This document shows positions 12,530-19,861 of a DNA stretch of 23,864 bases, in pieces. Position 1 is the first letter of the stretch; every line of letters starts with the position of its first letter. A program made the position numbers and the translations under genes. The notes beneath the pieces were generated by a model. That model saw nothing but the letters and a program-made list of their open reading frames with translations, was not told where the DNA came from and searched no databases. The stretch comes from a virus. The stretch is taken from positions 1 to 23,864 of IMG/VR virus record IMGVR_UViG_3300038701_000564, one strand, 5' to 3'.

Positions 12530-13018
12530 CCATGTACACAATATATTGGGGTATAGGATGATCTATGAACTACATATAGTTCGTCCCGGTATGACTTTTA
12601 GGTTAGAAGATTTTTACTGCAAGTCGAGTTCAGTGGAACTAGCCATAGGGGTTCCCCAGCCAGAAAAATGGCGAAAAAAGAAACCGGCTATCACCGGACT
12701 GTATGATCTGGACCAAGCGACCCCTAGCCTAAAGCGGTACTGCAAGTCTGAGACGAGTGTTTACTGAGCCATAGGTTTCGTGTGAAGAGCGATGCGGCAC
12801 TGTCACTAGGTTTACCGTCCGGGGTTGCAGGGGCTGCTCACCGGAAGTCTCTTCGTTCTTTCGTGGCGGATCATCACGCAGCTTCCCGGCAGCCACACGA
12901 AAGGCTGTACGGTTTCCTGCGGTCATCTGATTGGGGCTCTGTACGTCCCCCTTCTTCACCCCACTCTCGGTGGGAGTTTCCTGATGCCACTTGGTCCAGT
13001 TGTCAAAGTTTGCTGCTT
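12511..13018 (-). ncRNA. Candidate structured noncoding RNA (about 350-510 nt)
   Basis: This is the only stretch over 300 bases without a convincing gene. It has a promoter (TTGACG, 17 bp, TATACT; +1 near 13018) and two possible 3' ends: the hairpin at 12511-12529, or a short CCGG...CCGG stem (12697-12684) followed by a T-rich run (12683-12672). Possible helices include GTGGG/CCCAC (12974-12970 with 12964-12960), CACGAAAG/CTTTCGTG (12903-12896 with 12865-12858, plus 2 bp after a bulge), TAGGGGT/ACCCCTA (12726-12720 with 12652-12646) and GAACTA-loop-TAGTTC (12582-12567). An 11-nt repeat GACTTGCAGTA occurs twice (12748-12738, 12625-12615). Phages are known to carry large ornate RNAs such as GOLLD and ROOL, but I cannot match this to either. 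The rival reading is a weak 76-aa ORF (12729-12959). Confidence 0.35.
12729..12959 (-). CDS. Doubtful 76-aa ORF within the ncRNA candidate
   Basis: GTG-started ORF (MKKGDVQSPNQMTAGNRTAF, ending NTRLRLAVPL) lying between the promoter at 13025-13053 and the T-rich run at 12672-12683, so its placement would suit a one-gene transcript. Against it: there is no ATG, only GAGAG as a poor ribosome site, unusual composition in its second half, no recognisable domain, and overlap with the predicted stems listed for the noncoding RNA. I keep it only as the alternative reading. Confidence 0.2.
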   Translation of the reverse strand: MKKGDVQSPNQMTAGNRTAFRVAAGKLRDDPPRKNEETSGEQPLQPRTVNLVTVPHRSSHETYGSVNTRLRLAVPL

Positions 13019-13024
13019 GCCACT

Positions 13025-13053
13025 AGTATATCACACGAGTGTCATGGCGTCAA
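13025..13053 (-). promoter_or_regulatory. Sigma70-type promoter, leftward, after portal stop
   Basis: The minus strand reads TTGACG (13053-13048), 17 bp, then TATACT (13030-13025). It lies 10 bases past the portal stop codon and faces the gene-poor stretch 12530-13018. The upstream bases TCTACTTGAC are shared with both arms of the inverted repeat at 1-101. Confidence 0.7.
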
Positions 13054-13062
13054 GTAGAAAAC

Positions 13063-14520
13063 CTACTCATCTGGCACATTTCTCAGGTCGTCTTCATTCT
13101 TCTGTGGCTTGGTGTCCTCTGGCTTTACATCACCACCGTCACCCTGTTTGCGGTCGGGTCTCTGTTCGCCTTCTCCATTGGGGCTTGCTTGGAACCCGGT
13201 GGGTGCTGGATTGACTTCCTTCCAGTCGAACACGTCAGGTGCCCCTTCTGGACGATCAACACCGAGTGTGGCATAGACATCTACCGCATTCAGCGGAATC
13301 TTCATGTCGGCAACCTGCTTGAGTTCGGGTACAGTGAGCCTCTGCTTCTCTGCTGCCGGTCTCAGTGCAAGGTATGGACGTGGTTCATTAGACTTGAGAC
13401 GTGGTAGCTTCTTGCCGCTACTGCCGTCATTCAGCTTGATGAGCCAAGGTAACCAGTCGTTACTGAGGGCATCGCAAATCTTGTTACCGTATGCTGCCAG
13501 TTGCGCGAACTTCTGTTTGTCACCGATGTCCTTACCGCCTCTATCGCCCCCTTCCGTGGACGTGGTGGCTAGATCGTTACCCCAGATCAGCTTGATGGAA
13601 CGACGCTCAAGTACTTCACGATACTGTGTCAGGAACTCCCAAGTGGCCCCCTTGGGTTCAAGAAGCTCGATAGCAGTCTCTTGACTCATGGCAGAGCGGC
13701 GACGACCACTGGACCTCGCAGCCTTGTCAGCAGCAGATCGGAGCCTTGTGGACATCTCATCCGGGCGAAGACTGTCAAGCATCTCCTTGATGAGTTCACG
13801 GGGAAGAGAGTAACGGTCAGCGTAGATACGCATGGCCTTATCGAGTAGCTGTGCCGACTCAGCCAACAGGAACAGTTGGAGTACGTGGTCGATGTCGCCT
13901 TCTGGATTAGTGCCAGCACCCGGACGGAATACTGTCCACTGGGTTCGGTCATACCAACGCCCGACTTGGTCTTTGGCTATCTGTGGATCATCTGCGTTAC
14001 CAGTGAGTTCAGAGACTTTGCCGATGGATCGTTCTGGATTCAGTTGGTCCTGTCTCCAGCCTTCCCAATAGATCACTCCACCAGCTTTCCACTTGCGGGC
14101 ACCACAACCACGGAAGTCGGGGATGTAGTACTCAGTGTCTTCATCGAAGACGGCACGGTGTTGCAGGAAACGAACACCCTCCACCTTGGCACCACACAAC
14201 CAAGCGAGTGCGTCACCGACACCAGAGGCTGCATCTACAATCTTCTGTAGTTCATCCCTCAGGTTACCAGAACCCACAACAGTGAGTTGCATACCAGACA
14301 TTCGCTCAGAGAATTCCATGAGTGGCTGTAGCACCACATCATTCTTGAGCATGGTCTTGTATGCCTTGGAGTCAATCTTGTAGGCATCGTCACCCCAAGA
14401 CTTGATGATGTCTGCCCATACACCTAGGTCTGGCAGTTCCTGATACTGGAACTCCTCGGGCTTGAATTTGGAGACTGTCCACTTCTTGGTTGATTCCCAG
14501 ACATTCTTGAGTGCTGACAT
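13063..14520 (-). CDS. Portal protein, DUF935 / Mu gp29-like (485 aa)
   Basis: The portal forms the dodecameric ring at the capsid vertex through which DNA is packed. The DUF935 pattern is visible around residues 308-365: 'RRSIKLIWGNDLATTSTEGG' (compare the family's 'k.iLGqtlTt..gg'), then 'GGKDIGDKQKFAQLAAYGNK' and 'ICDALSNDWLPWLIKLN'. The N-terminal wing has LLDKAMRIYADRY-type helices, and a central Ser/Arg-rich segment (KAARSSGRRRSAMSQ) is present. The C-terminus (about 440-485) is a disordered charged tail (GDGGDVKPEDTKPQKNEDDL). The length is normal for the family. The start directly follows the terminase TAG, with AGGAG upstream. It is transcribed leftwards with terminase, away from the capsid genes. 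Confidence 0.85.
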   Translation of the reverse strand: MSALKNVWESTKKWTVSKFKPEEFQYQELPDLGVWADIIKSWGDDAYKIDSKAYKTMLKNDVVLQPLMEFSERMSGMQLTVVGSGNLRDELQKIVDAASGVGDALAWLCGAKVEGVRFLQHRAVFDEDTEYYIPDFRGCGARKWKAGGVIYWEGWRQDQLNPERSIGKVSELTGNADDPQIAKDQVGRWYDRTQWTVFRPGAGTNPEGDIDHVLQLFLLAESAQLLDKAMRIYADRYSLPRELIKEMLDSLRPDEMSTRLRSAADKAARSSGRRRSAMSQETAIELLEPKGATWEFLTQYREVLERRSIKLIWGNDLATTSTEGGDRGGKDIGDKQKFAQLAAYGNKICDALSNDWLPWLIKLNDGSSGKKLPRLKSNEPRPYLALRPAAEKQRLTVPELKQVADMKIPLNAVDVYATLGVDRPEGAPDVFDWKEVNPAPTGFQASPNGEGEQRPDRKQGDGGDVKPEDTKPQKNEDDLRNVPDE

Positions 14521-15771
14521 CTATTTCTCTCCTGACCACTCTAGCTCATCTCTCTCTAGGTCTAGGCCACCCACGAGGTAGCATAGAGAGTCACAAGCAT
14601 GGTCATCTTTCTTGACTGGTTCGTCCTTGTCCTTGTGGTACACCCAGTAGGGTATTTCCAGAAGGAGTCGTGGACACGCATCTTCAACTATGAATAGTTT
14701 GTCTTCACGGAACCTCTTGTTGACTGCATCAATCGAGGCCGCTTTTGACTTCTTGATTGCTGGCACAGTGTTGATGCCGAGTGCTTTCAGTTCTTCACGG
14801 TCCTGTAGATCATGGTCAGAGTAGATTGTGCCGTCGGGGTCACCTACTTGGCTCCAGTTGCAGGGAGGTCTCTCGTCCAGTATCTCTTCGATATGACGAG
14901 CATGTTCCTTTAGCAGTAGACCGTTGGCGGAGTGTTCAGCGAAGACGTACAGTTCGTCCCAAGAGGTGTAAGCTGCACGCAGGAACACGGTGTGGTGATT
15001 GAATCCAAGGTCCAGACCATTCACGAATCCAATGACCCGATTCCAAGGCACCTTACTAGACGGGATGACATGCCTGTTCTCAAACTGGTTGAACACCAGA
15101 TTGTCCAGAGGCACACCCATCTCACCCATGATCCAGCGTCGATAGTCTGCTGTACCGGGTGGGTTCTCTGCAAGATACTGTTCAAGTACATCTTCGGGGA
15201 GAAGTGTGTTCTCGAAGGTGTTCGACTGCATGAGTTTGGCGATAGCCTTAGCACGACCTCTTTCCCGTGCTTGAGCATCCCACACCCAAGATTCGATCCA
15301 ATGTTTTGGTGGTGGACTGTTGCCCACGAACCTGCACAGGCGTGAACCCTTGGGGTGACGGACTGCCATCTTGAGTCGGCGGATATGTTCCTCTGGGCAA
15401 CCTTCGATTTCGTCACCTGCCATCCACCAGAGGTTGCCACCCTTCACTGTTTCGGCGGGCACATCTAGGGACTGGAACTTGAACTCTGACCCATTGGAGA
15501 ACCGGATGATGTTGAGCCACTTGTCAAACTTATATTCAACACCCAACTCCTCATAGACGTTCAGGAAGTCGGGGATTGTTGCCTGCCTCAACTGCGGGTT
15601 GTTGCTGGAGACTACGATACCACGGGAGCCCGGATACTCCATACACTCACGGAGACACCACAGACCTAGGCAGTGTGACTTACCGTTACCACGTCCACCA
15701 ATCCAGAAGATCGTGTTGGTCTTCCGGTCGTTCATGAAATCCATCTGCCCGGTGAACAGTGGGTAGTCCAC
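14521..15771 (-). CDS. terL: Terminase large subunit (416 aa)
   Basis: This is the DNA-packaging motor. The ATPase domain has Walker A GGRGNGKS (25-32) and Walker B with Asp120-Glu121 (WWMAGDEIEG), and a coupling-like SPP/NSPPP segment (about 151-155). The nuclease domain has the expected acidic residues: Asp254 (NGLDLGFNHHTVF), Asp311 (VGDPDGTIY) and Asp390/Asp394 (KKDDHACDSLCYLV). The length is normal. It starts at GTG (15769-15771), overlapping the small-subunit TAG by one base (TAGTG), with GAGGG upstream. It belongs to the Terminase_6-like group by motif order; the packaging type (cos or pac) is not readable. Confidence 0.95.
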   Translation of the reverse strand: MDYPLFTGQMDFMNDRKTNTIFWIGGRGNGKSHCLGLWCLRECMEYPGSRGIVVSSNNPQLRQATIPDFLNVYEELGVEYKFDKWLNIIRFSNGSEFKFQSLDVPAETVKGGNLWWMAGDEIEGCPEEHIRRLKMAVRHPKGSRLCRFVGNSPPPKHWIESWVWDAQARERGRAKAIAKLMQSNTFENTLLPEDVLEQYLAENPPGTADYRRWIMGEMGVPLDNLVFNQFENRHVIPSSKVPWNRVIGFVNGLDLGFNHHTVFLRAAYTSWDELYVFAEHSANGLLLKEHARHIEEILDERPPCNWSQVGDPDGTIYSDHDLQDREELKALGINTVPAIKKSKAASIDAVNKRFREDKLFIVEDACPRLLLEIPYWVYHKDKDEPVKKDDHACDSLCYLVGGLDLERDELEWSGEK

Positions 15772-16007
15772 TACTTGTCCCTCTCCGGTGCAGGTACAAA
15801 CCGAATCTCTTTGAAGCTGGCAGCTACACTGGGTTCACGGTCCTTTGGTAGTACAAAGGAAGCTACGAAGTCTCGTGCGTAGCGGTCACCGTCTCTGGCC
15901 TGTTCAATGGCCTTCTTGACGATAAGCTCCATGTCGTCTTCGGTCACGCAATTGCGGGCACGTTCCAACCAGTTGGTCGGAATTGCCTCAAGTGTTTCTT
16001 CGTCCAT
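15771..16007 (-). CDS. terS: Probable terminase small subunit (78 aa)
   Basis: The assignment rests mainly on position, directly upstream of and overlapping the large subunit by one base. The protein is small, acidic and helical (MDEETLEAIPTNWLERARNC, VKKAIEQARDGDRYARDFVA), shorter than most TerS. The start is taken at ATG 16005-16007, because the upstream ATGs (16016-16014 and 16034) lie within or before the extended -10 promoter (16023-16015), and no Shine-Dalgarno is seen before any of them. The mRNA would have a 0-1-nt leader. A longer form (87 aa from 16034) is possible if transcription starts further right. Confidence 0.65.
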   Translation of the reverse strand: MDEETLEAIPTNWLERARNCVTEDDMELIVKKAIEQARDGDRYARDFVASFVLPKDREPSVAASFKEIRFVPAPERDK

Positions 16008-16014
16008 GGCACCC

Positions 16015-16023
16015 ATTATAGCA
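16015..16023 (-). promoter_or_regulatory. Extended -10 promoter for terminase/portal operon
   Basis: The minus strand reads TGCTATAAT (16023-16015), with no clear -35. Predicted +1 is 16008-16007, at the terminase small-subunit ATG, giving a leaderless or one-base-leader mRNA. It is the same nonamer as the promoter at 387-395. Confidence 0.6.
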
Positions 16024-16032
16024 TAATTCTGC

Positions 16033-16056
16033 ATTCGCTATTCGGGAACAGCGAAT
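16033..16056. repeat. Inverted repeat ATTCGCT...AGCGAAT
   Basis: ATTCGCT (16033-16039) is the exact reverse complement of AGCGAAT (16050-16056), with a 10-bp spacer. It lies immediately upstream of the leftward extended -10 promoter, where a repressor or activator could bind. No T-run follows on either strand, so a terminator is unlikely. Confidence 0.55.
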
Positions 16057-16069
16057 AAACGACCGCAAA

Positions 16070-16085
16070 CCCTATTGGAATAGGG
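16070..16085. repeat. Inverted repeat CCCTATT-GG-AATAGGG
   Basis: Two 7-bp arms with a 2-bp centre form a near-palindromic 16-mer that overlaps the end of the first direct repeat. A related half-site, CCCAATAG, stands at 16119-16126. The compact palindrome is more like a dimer operator than a hairpin. Confidence 0.55.
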
Positions 16086-16119
16086 AGAAGAAAACATTGA
16101 CCCACTGGACAAAACTGGC

Positions 16120-16148
16120 CCAATAGCATGGAAAATCACCCATGTCAA
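16120..16148 (-). promoter_or_regulatory. Possible second leftward promoter
   Basis: The minus strand reads TTGACA (16148-16143), 17 bp, then TATTGG (16125-16120), with TGC before the -10. The -10 is poor (3-4 of 6 matches). If active, it would transcribe through the inverted repeats and direct repeat towards terminase. Confidence 0.3.
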
Positions 16149-16266
16149 TCAGTTTCCTTTTGCTGGTGAAGTTTTTCTTTTCGACCGCAACCCCTTGTGC
16201 ATGGCTCACTAACAGGAATACGACATGCTGTGTCAAGACCAAAATCGAATACCCGCTCAGGAATTA

Positions 16267-16275
16267 TGTTATAAT
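16267..16275 (+). promoter_or_regulatory. Extended -10 promoter for virion operon
   Basis: The plus strand reads TGTTATAAT (16267-16275), with no recognisable -35. Predicted +1 is about 16282, only two bases before the ATG at 16284. AGGAG (16276-16280) would then lie outside the mRNA and could serve only transcripts starting further upstream. Confidence 0.6.
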
Positions 16276-16283
16276 AGGAGCAC

Positions 16284-17717
16284 ATGACCAACATTCCGAC
16301 CGTCTCATTTACTCCTGAGATAGCCCCCACCTTCGATGTGTTTTGGGGCAAGTCTGACCAGTTGCCGAATGGCGACCGTCGTTCTTGCTTCCACTCCCAC
16401 ATGGGTCTATGGGCTATGGAGCCTACCAGTTTGCAGAGTAAGGCAAATGCGGTGATCTCCCGGATGCACCCTGAGTCGAGTGTTGCAACAGAACTAAAGG
16501 CGGAACTCTTCGCTCAAGATGGCAGTGAGACCTCGGTCCCGCTGTCTTTCAATTCTGCTGCAATGGGTGAGAAGTACACTGCTGTTGTGCCAGTCCATGG
16601 TGCAATCACAAAGAAGCAGTCTAAGTTCGCTGAAACGTCTGCCCTCGAAGTCCGTAGGGCTATCCGTCAATTGGCAGCCGATGATTCCATTGGGAAGATT
16701 GTACTACACATTGACTCACCGGGTGGTGCCGTCTCTGGCATATCTGATCTCGCAGATGCGGTAAAGTCTGCGGCCTCGGTGAAGCCGGTTGTTGCATACA
16801 TCGAAGACATGGGTGCTAGTGCGGCCTACTGGATCGCAAGCCAATGCACTGAGATCGTGGCCAATGAGGGAGCCTTTGTCGGTTCACTCGGCACATACGG
16901 AATGATCCATGACACCTCAGGCGCATACGAGCGTCAGGGCGTCAAGGTGCATCTGATCTCAAGTGGTGGCATCAAGGGTAAGGGTGCAGAGGGTACAGCA
17001 ATCGACAAGGAAGTTCTTGCTGACCAACAGCGCATCGTAGACACAATCAACTCACTCTTCAAGGCTAACGTGGCATCAGGCCGCAGTTTCAGCCAGAAGA
17101 AGATAGACAATCTGTTCGACGGTCGAGTCCATGGTGCTAGTGAAGCACTGCGTATGGGACTGATTGACCGTATTGGTTCTTTTGATTCCGTTCTAGCAGA
17201 AGATAAGCCCATGCCCGAAGCAATGAAAAAGCCCGACAAGGAAGACATGCCCAAGGATGAGGGTGAAGAAGAAGAAGAAGAAGAGATGCCGATGAAGAAG
17301 AAGGAAGACAAGAAGTCGCATCTCGATGAAGACATCTTCGCACTAGCCGAAAGCATCAAGGAAGCGGGTTGCCCGTTCTCTGTCGAGAGCATCAAGTCGA
17401 AACTGTCTGCCGCCGCTGAGGGGCATGAGGATGAGATCGACGCTATGGAAGCTGCCATGAAGGCGGGTGAACGACTCTCCAAGATCAAGAAGTTCGTCGG
17501 TGAACATGCCGAAGAAGAGACCAAGGTAGAGACGGTCGCCAAACCGAAGTCGTATGCAGATATGACAAGTCAGTACAAGGCGAAACTCAAAGAAGCTGTG
17601 GCAGAAGGCATCTCCCCAGAGAAGCTGACAAGCCACATGAATGAGAAGCACCCCGAACTGGTTGAGGCAATGTGTGCAGAGGCTACCAATCGGTGGCGTA
17701 TGCGATACAGCAAGTAA
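16284..17717 (+). CDS. S49 capsid maturation protease with C-terminal scaffold (477 aa)
   Basis: The S49 (SppA-like) protease domain spans about residues 40-300. It has 'HIDSPGGAVSG' (142-152), the nucleophile Ser179 in 'MGASAAYWIAS', and the likely general base Lys231 (SSGGIKGKG), 52 residues later as in short SppA enzymes. The 'LWAMEP' opening is typical of phage head proteases. An acidic-then-basic low-complexity linker follows (about 318-345, EEEEEEEMPMKKKEDKK, encoded by GAA/GAG runs). A helical C-terminal part (about 346-477) is probably the scaffold, which the protease removes during maturation. Upstream are the extended -10 promoter and AGGAG (three bases from the ATG). The first 40 residues are an extension of uncertain use. 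Confidence 0.85.
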   Translation: MTNIPTVSFTPEIAPTFDVFWGKSDQLPNGDRRSCFHSHMGLWAMEPTSLQSKANAVISRMHPESSVATELKAELFAQDGSETSVPLSFNSAAMGEKYTAVVPVHGAITKKQSKFAETSALEVRRAIRQLAADDSIGKIVLHIDSPGGAVSGISDLADAVKSAASVKPVVAYIEDMGASAAYWIASQCTEIVANEGAFVGSLGTYGMIHDTSGAYERQGVKVHLISSGGIKGKGAEGTAIDKEVLADQQRIVDTINSLFKANVASGRSFSQKKIDNLFDGRVHGASEALRMGLIDRIGSFDSVLAEDKPMPEAMKKPDKEDMPKDEGEEEEEEEMPMKKKEDKKSHLDEDIFALAESIKEAGCPFSVESIKSKLSAAAEGHEDEIDAMEAAMKAGERLSKIKKFVGEHAEEETKVETVAKPKSYADMTSQYKAKLKEAVAEGISPEKLTSHMNEKHPELVEAMCAEATNRWRMRYSK

Positions 17718-17738
17718 CGAAGAAACAAGGAAACAGAC

Positions 17739-18812
17739 ATGAGTGTTGGAACACAAAAGAGTCCGATCTCGCTCGATGCCGGTGAAGCCATTGCTGCACA
17801 CCGTTTGGTTCGACTGCACGCCAGTACTGCTAAGACCGTGGTTTACGCGGATAGTGGTGAGCGTGCCCTAGGTGTGGTTTCCACACTTACGGCAAGTGGT
17901 GCCAGTGCCCGAGTCAGCCTCCTGCACGGTGGCGAGGTTCTCAAGGTAACTGCTGCTGGAGCCATCTCGGCCAACGCAGAGGTCTACCCGGCTAACGATG
18001 GTAAGGTCAGTGATGCAGTCTCCGGTGAACCCATCGGTCGCATTCTGGTTGCTACCACGACTGACGGCGACTTTACCCTACTGGTCCCATACGGGATGTC
18101 GGGTGGAGATACTGACCGCGACTGGTTCGTCTTCGAGGACGACTTCACCAAGTACGACTTGAACGAGTCCGGCTCGAACGGTAACTGGACCCTCGACTCC
18201 AATGATGGTGGTGCTGCCACGATTCAGGACGCACACGGTGGCACGATTGTTCTGGACGGCTCGGACACTACAGTTGCCGACAATGACGAGATTTATCTTG
18301 TCACGACTCAGGAGTTCTACAAGCCTGCTATCGGTTCAGTGGATGGTGAAGTGCTTGCCATCGCTAAAGCCCGGATCAAGCTGACTGAGGCCGCGACCGA
18401 CGACGCCAGTTATGCGTTCCTGTTGCTCGGTGGCGACACAGTAGATGTGGCCAACACGATTGCTGACGGTGGTGCTGCACCCGCAGACGCCAACCAGTAC
18501 ATCGGGTTCCTAAAGTCTGACGGTGCTACAGTCTTCCAAGGTGTTGTCCGAGACAGCGCACAGGACTCAGACGCCAACGTGGGGTCACGCACGAGTGGTT
18601 CGTGGCAGGAACTCAAGATGGTGATCTACGATGCCGACATCGCTGACGGTGAACTTGAAGTTGAGTTCTTCGTGGACGGTGTCTCGGGTGGAACGGTGAC
18701 CTACGCGGTTGCCAGTGCCACAGAGATGCGTCTCCTGCTCGGTGTCAAGAACGGTGGCGCGAACGAAGAGTCACTTCATATCGACAAGGTGCGCTTGGAA
18801 TTCAAGCGATAA
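17739..18812 (+). CDS. Head decoration-like protein (DUF2190-like) fused to jelly-roll domain (357 aa)
   Basis: Residues 1-118 (SLDAGEAIAAHRLVRLHAS, ERALGVVSTLTASGASARVS, EPIGRILVATTTDGDFTLLV) match the DUF2190 capsid cement/decoration pattern of small beta-rich proteins that bind the capsid surface, normally about 100-120 aa in total. After a linker, residues about 130-357 form a second beta-rich domain (FEDDFTKYDLNESGSNGNWT, SWQELKMVIYDADIADGELE, LHIDKVRLEFKR) that resembles a concanavalin/LamG-like jelly roll, often carbohydrate-binding. Lectin activity is inferred from fold only. It lies between protease and major capsid protein, the usual place for a decoration gene, with AAGGAA upstream. 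Confidence 0.75.
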   Translation: MSVGTQKSPISLDAGEAIAAHRLVRLHASTAKTVVYADSGERALGVVSTLTASGASARVSLLHGGEVLKVTAAGAISANAEVYPANDGKVSDAVSGEPIGRILVATTTDGDFTLLVPYGMSGGDTDRDWFVFEDDFTKYDLNESGSNGNWTLDSNDGGAATIQDAHGGTIVLDGSDTTVADNDEIYLVTTQEFYKPAIGSVDGEVLAIAKARIKLTEAATDDASYAFLLLGGDTVDVANTIADGGAAPADANQYIGFLKSDGATVFQGVVRDSAQDSDANVGSRTSGSWQELKMVIYDADIADGELEVEFFVDGVSGGTVTYAVASATEMRLLLGVKNGGANEESLHIDKVRLEFKR

Positions 18813-18847
18813 GGGATAGCGCAAAGTAGCTAACAAGGAACGAAACG

Positions 18848-19861
18848 ATGAGTAACATTTCTCCGTCACCAAGCAGCACTCTCCAGCGCCCCGATATCGG
18901 TATGGCACTGATGGAGTTTGAGTTGGGCCAACCGGCCATGCTCAATATCGCCAACGAGGTGATGCCCGTTCAGGAAGTCTCAGAGTTTACCGGCAACTTC
19001 GGTAAGTTTGAGGCGGTTGAACTGGCTCAGGATGCCAATGACCTGAAACGTGCGGCTGGTGCGAGCTATGCGAAGTTCGACTACAAGCTGACTCAGGACA
19101 ACTATGAGACCGAAGAGTATGGTGCCGCTATGGCACTGGACCAACGGTTCATGCAGTCCTACAAGTACGTAGCTGGTCGAGACATTGAAGTCTTCCGCAT
19201 GATTGCGGCTTCGATGGCGCGAGACATGCTGATGCTGGCTCAGGAGAAGCGTGTAGCTGCCGCCATCTTCAATGCCACTACTTGGACTGGTGCAGCACTC
19301 ACCACGGGTGTGACCAACGAATGGGACGATGCCACTAACGCGACCCCTTCGACCGACGTGAAGGCCGCGAAGGAAAAGATTCGTGCCCGCTTCGGTGCCA
19401 TCCGTGAGCAGGACTTGGTTGCCATCATGACTTCGAGTGTGCGTGACAACCTTCGGGTTGCTGACGACATCACCCAGAAGGTCCAGTATGTGCGACCGAC
19501 CAACCAGATGGACATCAGTGATGGCGACATTGCTCGTGCCCTCGGTGTCGGACGACTGATTATCGGTGAAGCCTTCAAGCCCACCCATGGTCAGGGTGCA
19601 AGTGCCCCCGCCTTCTCACGAGTGTGGGATGACGAGTACTGCATGATCGCCAAACTGGCACGACCGGGTCTCCCGACTCAGAGTGGTATGGGTCTTGGTC
19701 TACAGTTCCACTGGGCGGAAGACGGTAGTCAGCCGATGGGCCTTGTCGAGACATACTTCGATGACGATGTCCGTGCTGAGATTGTCCGAGTCCGTCACCA
19801 GTTTGCAGAGAAGGTTCTGATGTCGAACGCAGGCCACCTCCTGAGTAACATCACTAGCTAG
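18848..19861 (+). CDS. Major capsid protein (337 aa)
   Basis: It is placed directly after the protease/scaffold and decoration genes and before the neck genes. The protein has the layout of phage major capsid proteins of about 330-350 aa: an N-terminal arm (SPSSTLQRPDIGMALMEFEL), the segment 'EYGAAMALDQRFMQSYKYVA', long spine helices (IEVFRMIAASMARDMLMLAQ), a P-domain (KEKIRARFGAIREQDLVAIM) and a C-terminal beta part with 'VETYFDDDVRAEIVRVRHQF'. AAGGAA lies seven bases before the ATG. No separate scaffold gene is present because the protease carries one. A hairpin terminator follows, consistent with high expression of this gene. Confidence 0.85.
   Translation: MSNISPSPSSTLQRPDIGMALMEFELGQPAMLNIANEVMPVQEVSEFTGNFGKFEAVELAQDANDLKRAAGASYAKFDYKLTQDNYETEEYGAAMALDQRFMQSYKYVAGRDIEVFRMIAASMARDMLMLAQEKRVAAAIFNATTWTGAALTTGVTNEWDDATNATPSTDVKAAKEKIRARFGAIREQDLVAIMTSSVRDNLRVADDITQKVQYVRPTNQMDISDGDIARALGVGRLIIGEAFKPTHGQGASAPAFSRVWDDEYCMIAKLARPGLPTQSGMGLGLQFHWAEDGSQPMGLVETYFDDDVRAEIVRVRHQFAEKVLMSNAGHLLSNITS

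Larger units (their letters stand above)
16060..16195. repeat. 14-nt direct repeat pair in control region
   Basis: CGACCGCAAACCCT (16060-16073) recurs as CGACCGCAACCCCT (16182-16195) with one mismatch and a start-to-start distance of 122 bp. Both copies are in the divergent promoter region, and I saw no further copy in the window. They look like operator or replication-protein sites. Confidence 0.55.

Noticed and set aside
12558-12767. Plus-strand ORF of 69 aa (MIYELHIVRPGMTFRLEDFY...)
   Set aside because: It is the only rightward frame in a leftward region, has no promoter and only a poor ribosome site, shows no domain, and overlaps the hairpins of the noncoding-RNA candidate.
12505-13018. 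tmRNA, RNase P RNA or group I intron
   Set aside because: No tRNA-like ends or T-loop, no RNase P conserved region, and no convincing P7/guanosine-site pairing or interrupted gene.
16205-16235. Leftward promoter using TTGACA at 16230-16235
   Set aside because: The best -10 candidates at 16-18 bp match only about half of TATAAT; it leads only to a 17-codon ORF.
16145-16402. Minus-strand ORF (85 aa) across the divergent control region
   Set aside because: It spans both promoters and antisense protease sequence; no ribosome site and no domain.
18980-19588. Long minus-strand ORF (202 aa)
   Set aside because: Antisense shadow of the major capsid gene; no ribosome site or recognisable domain.
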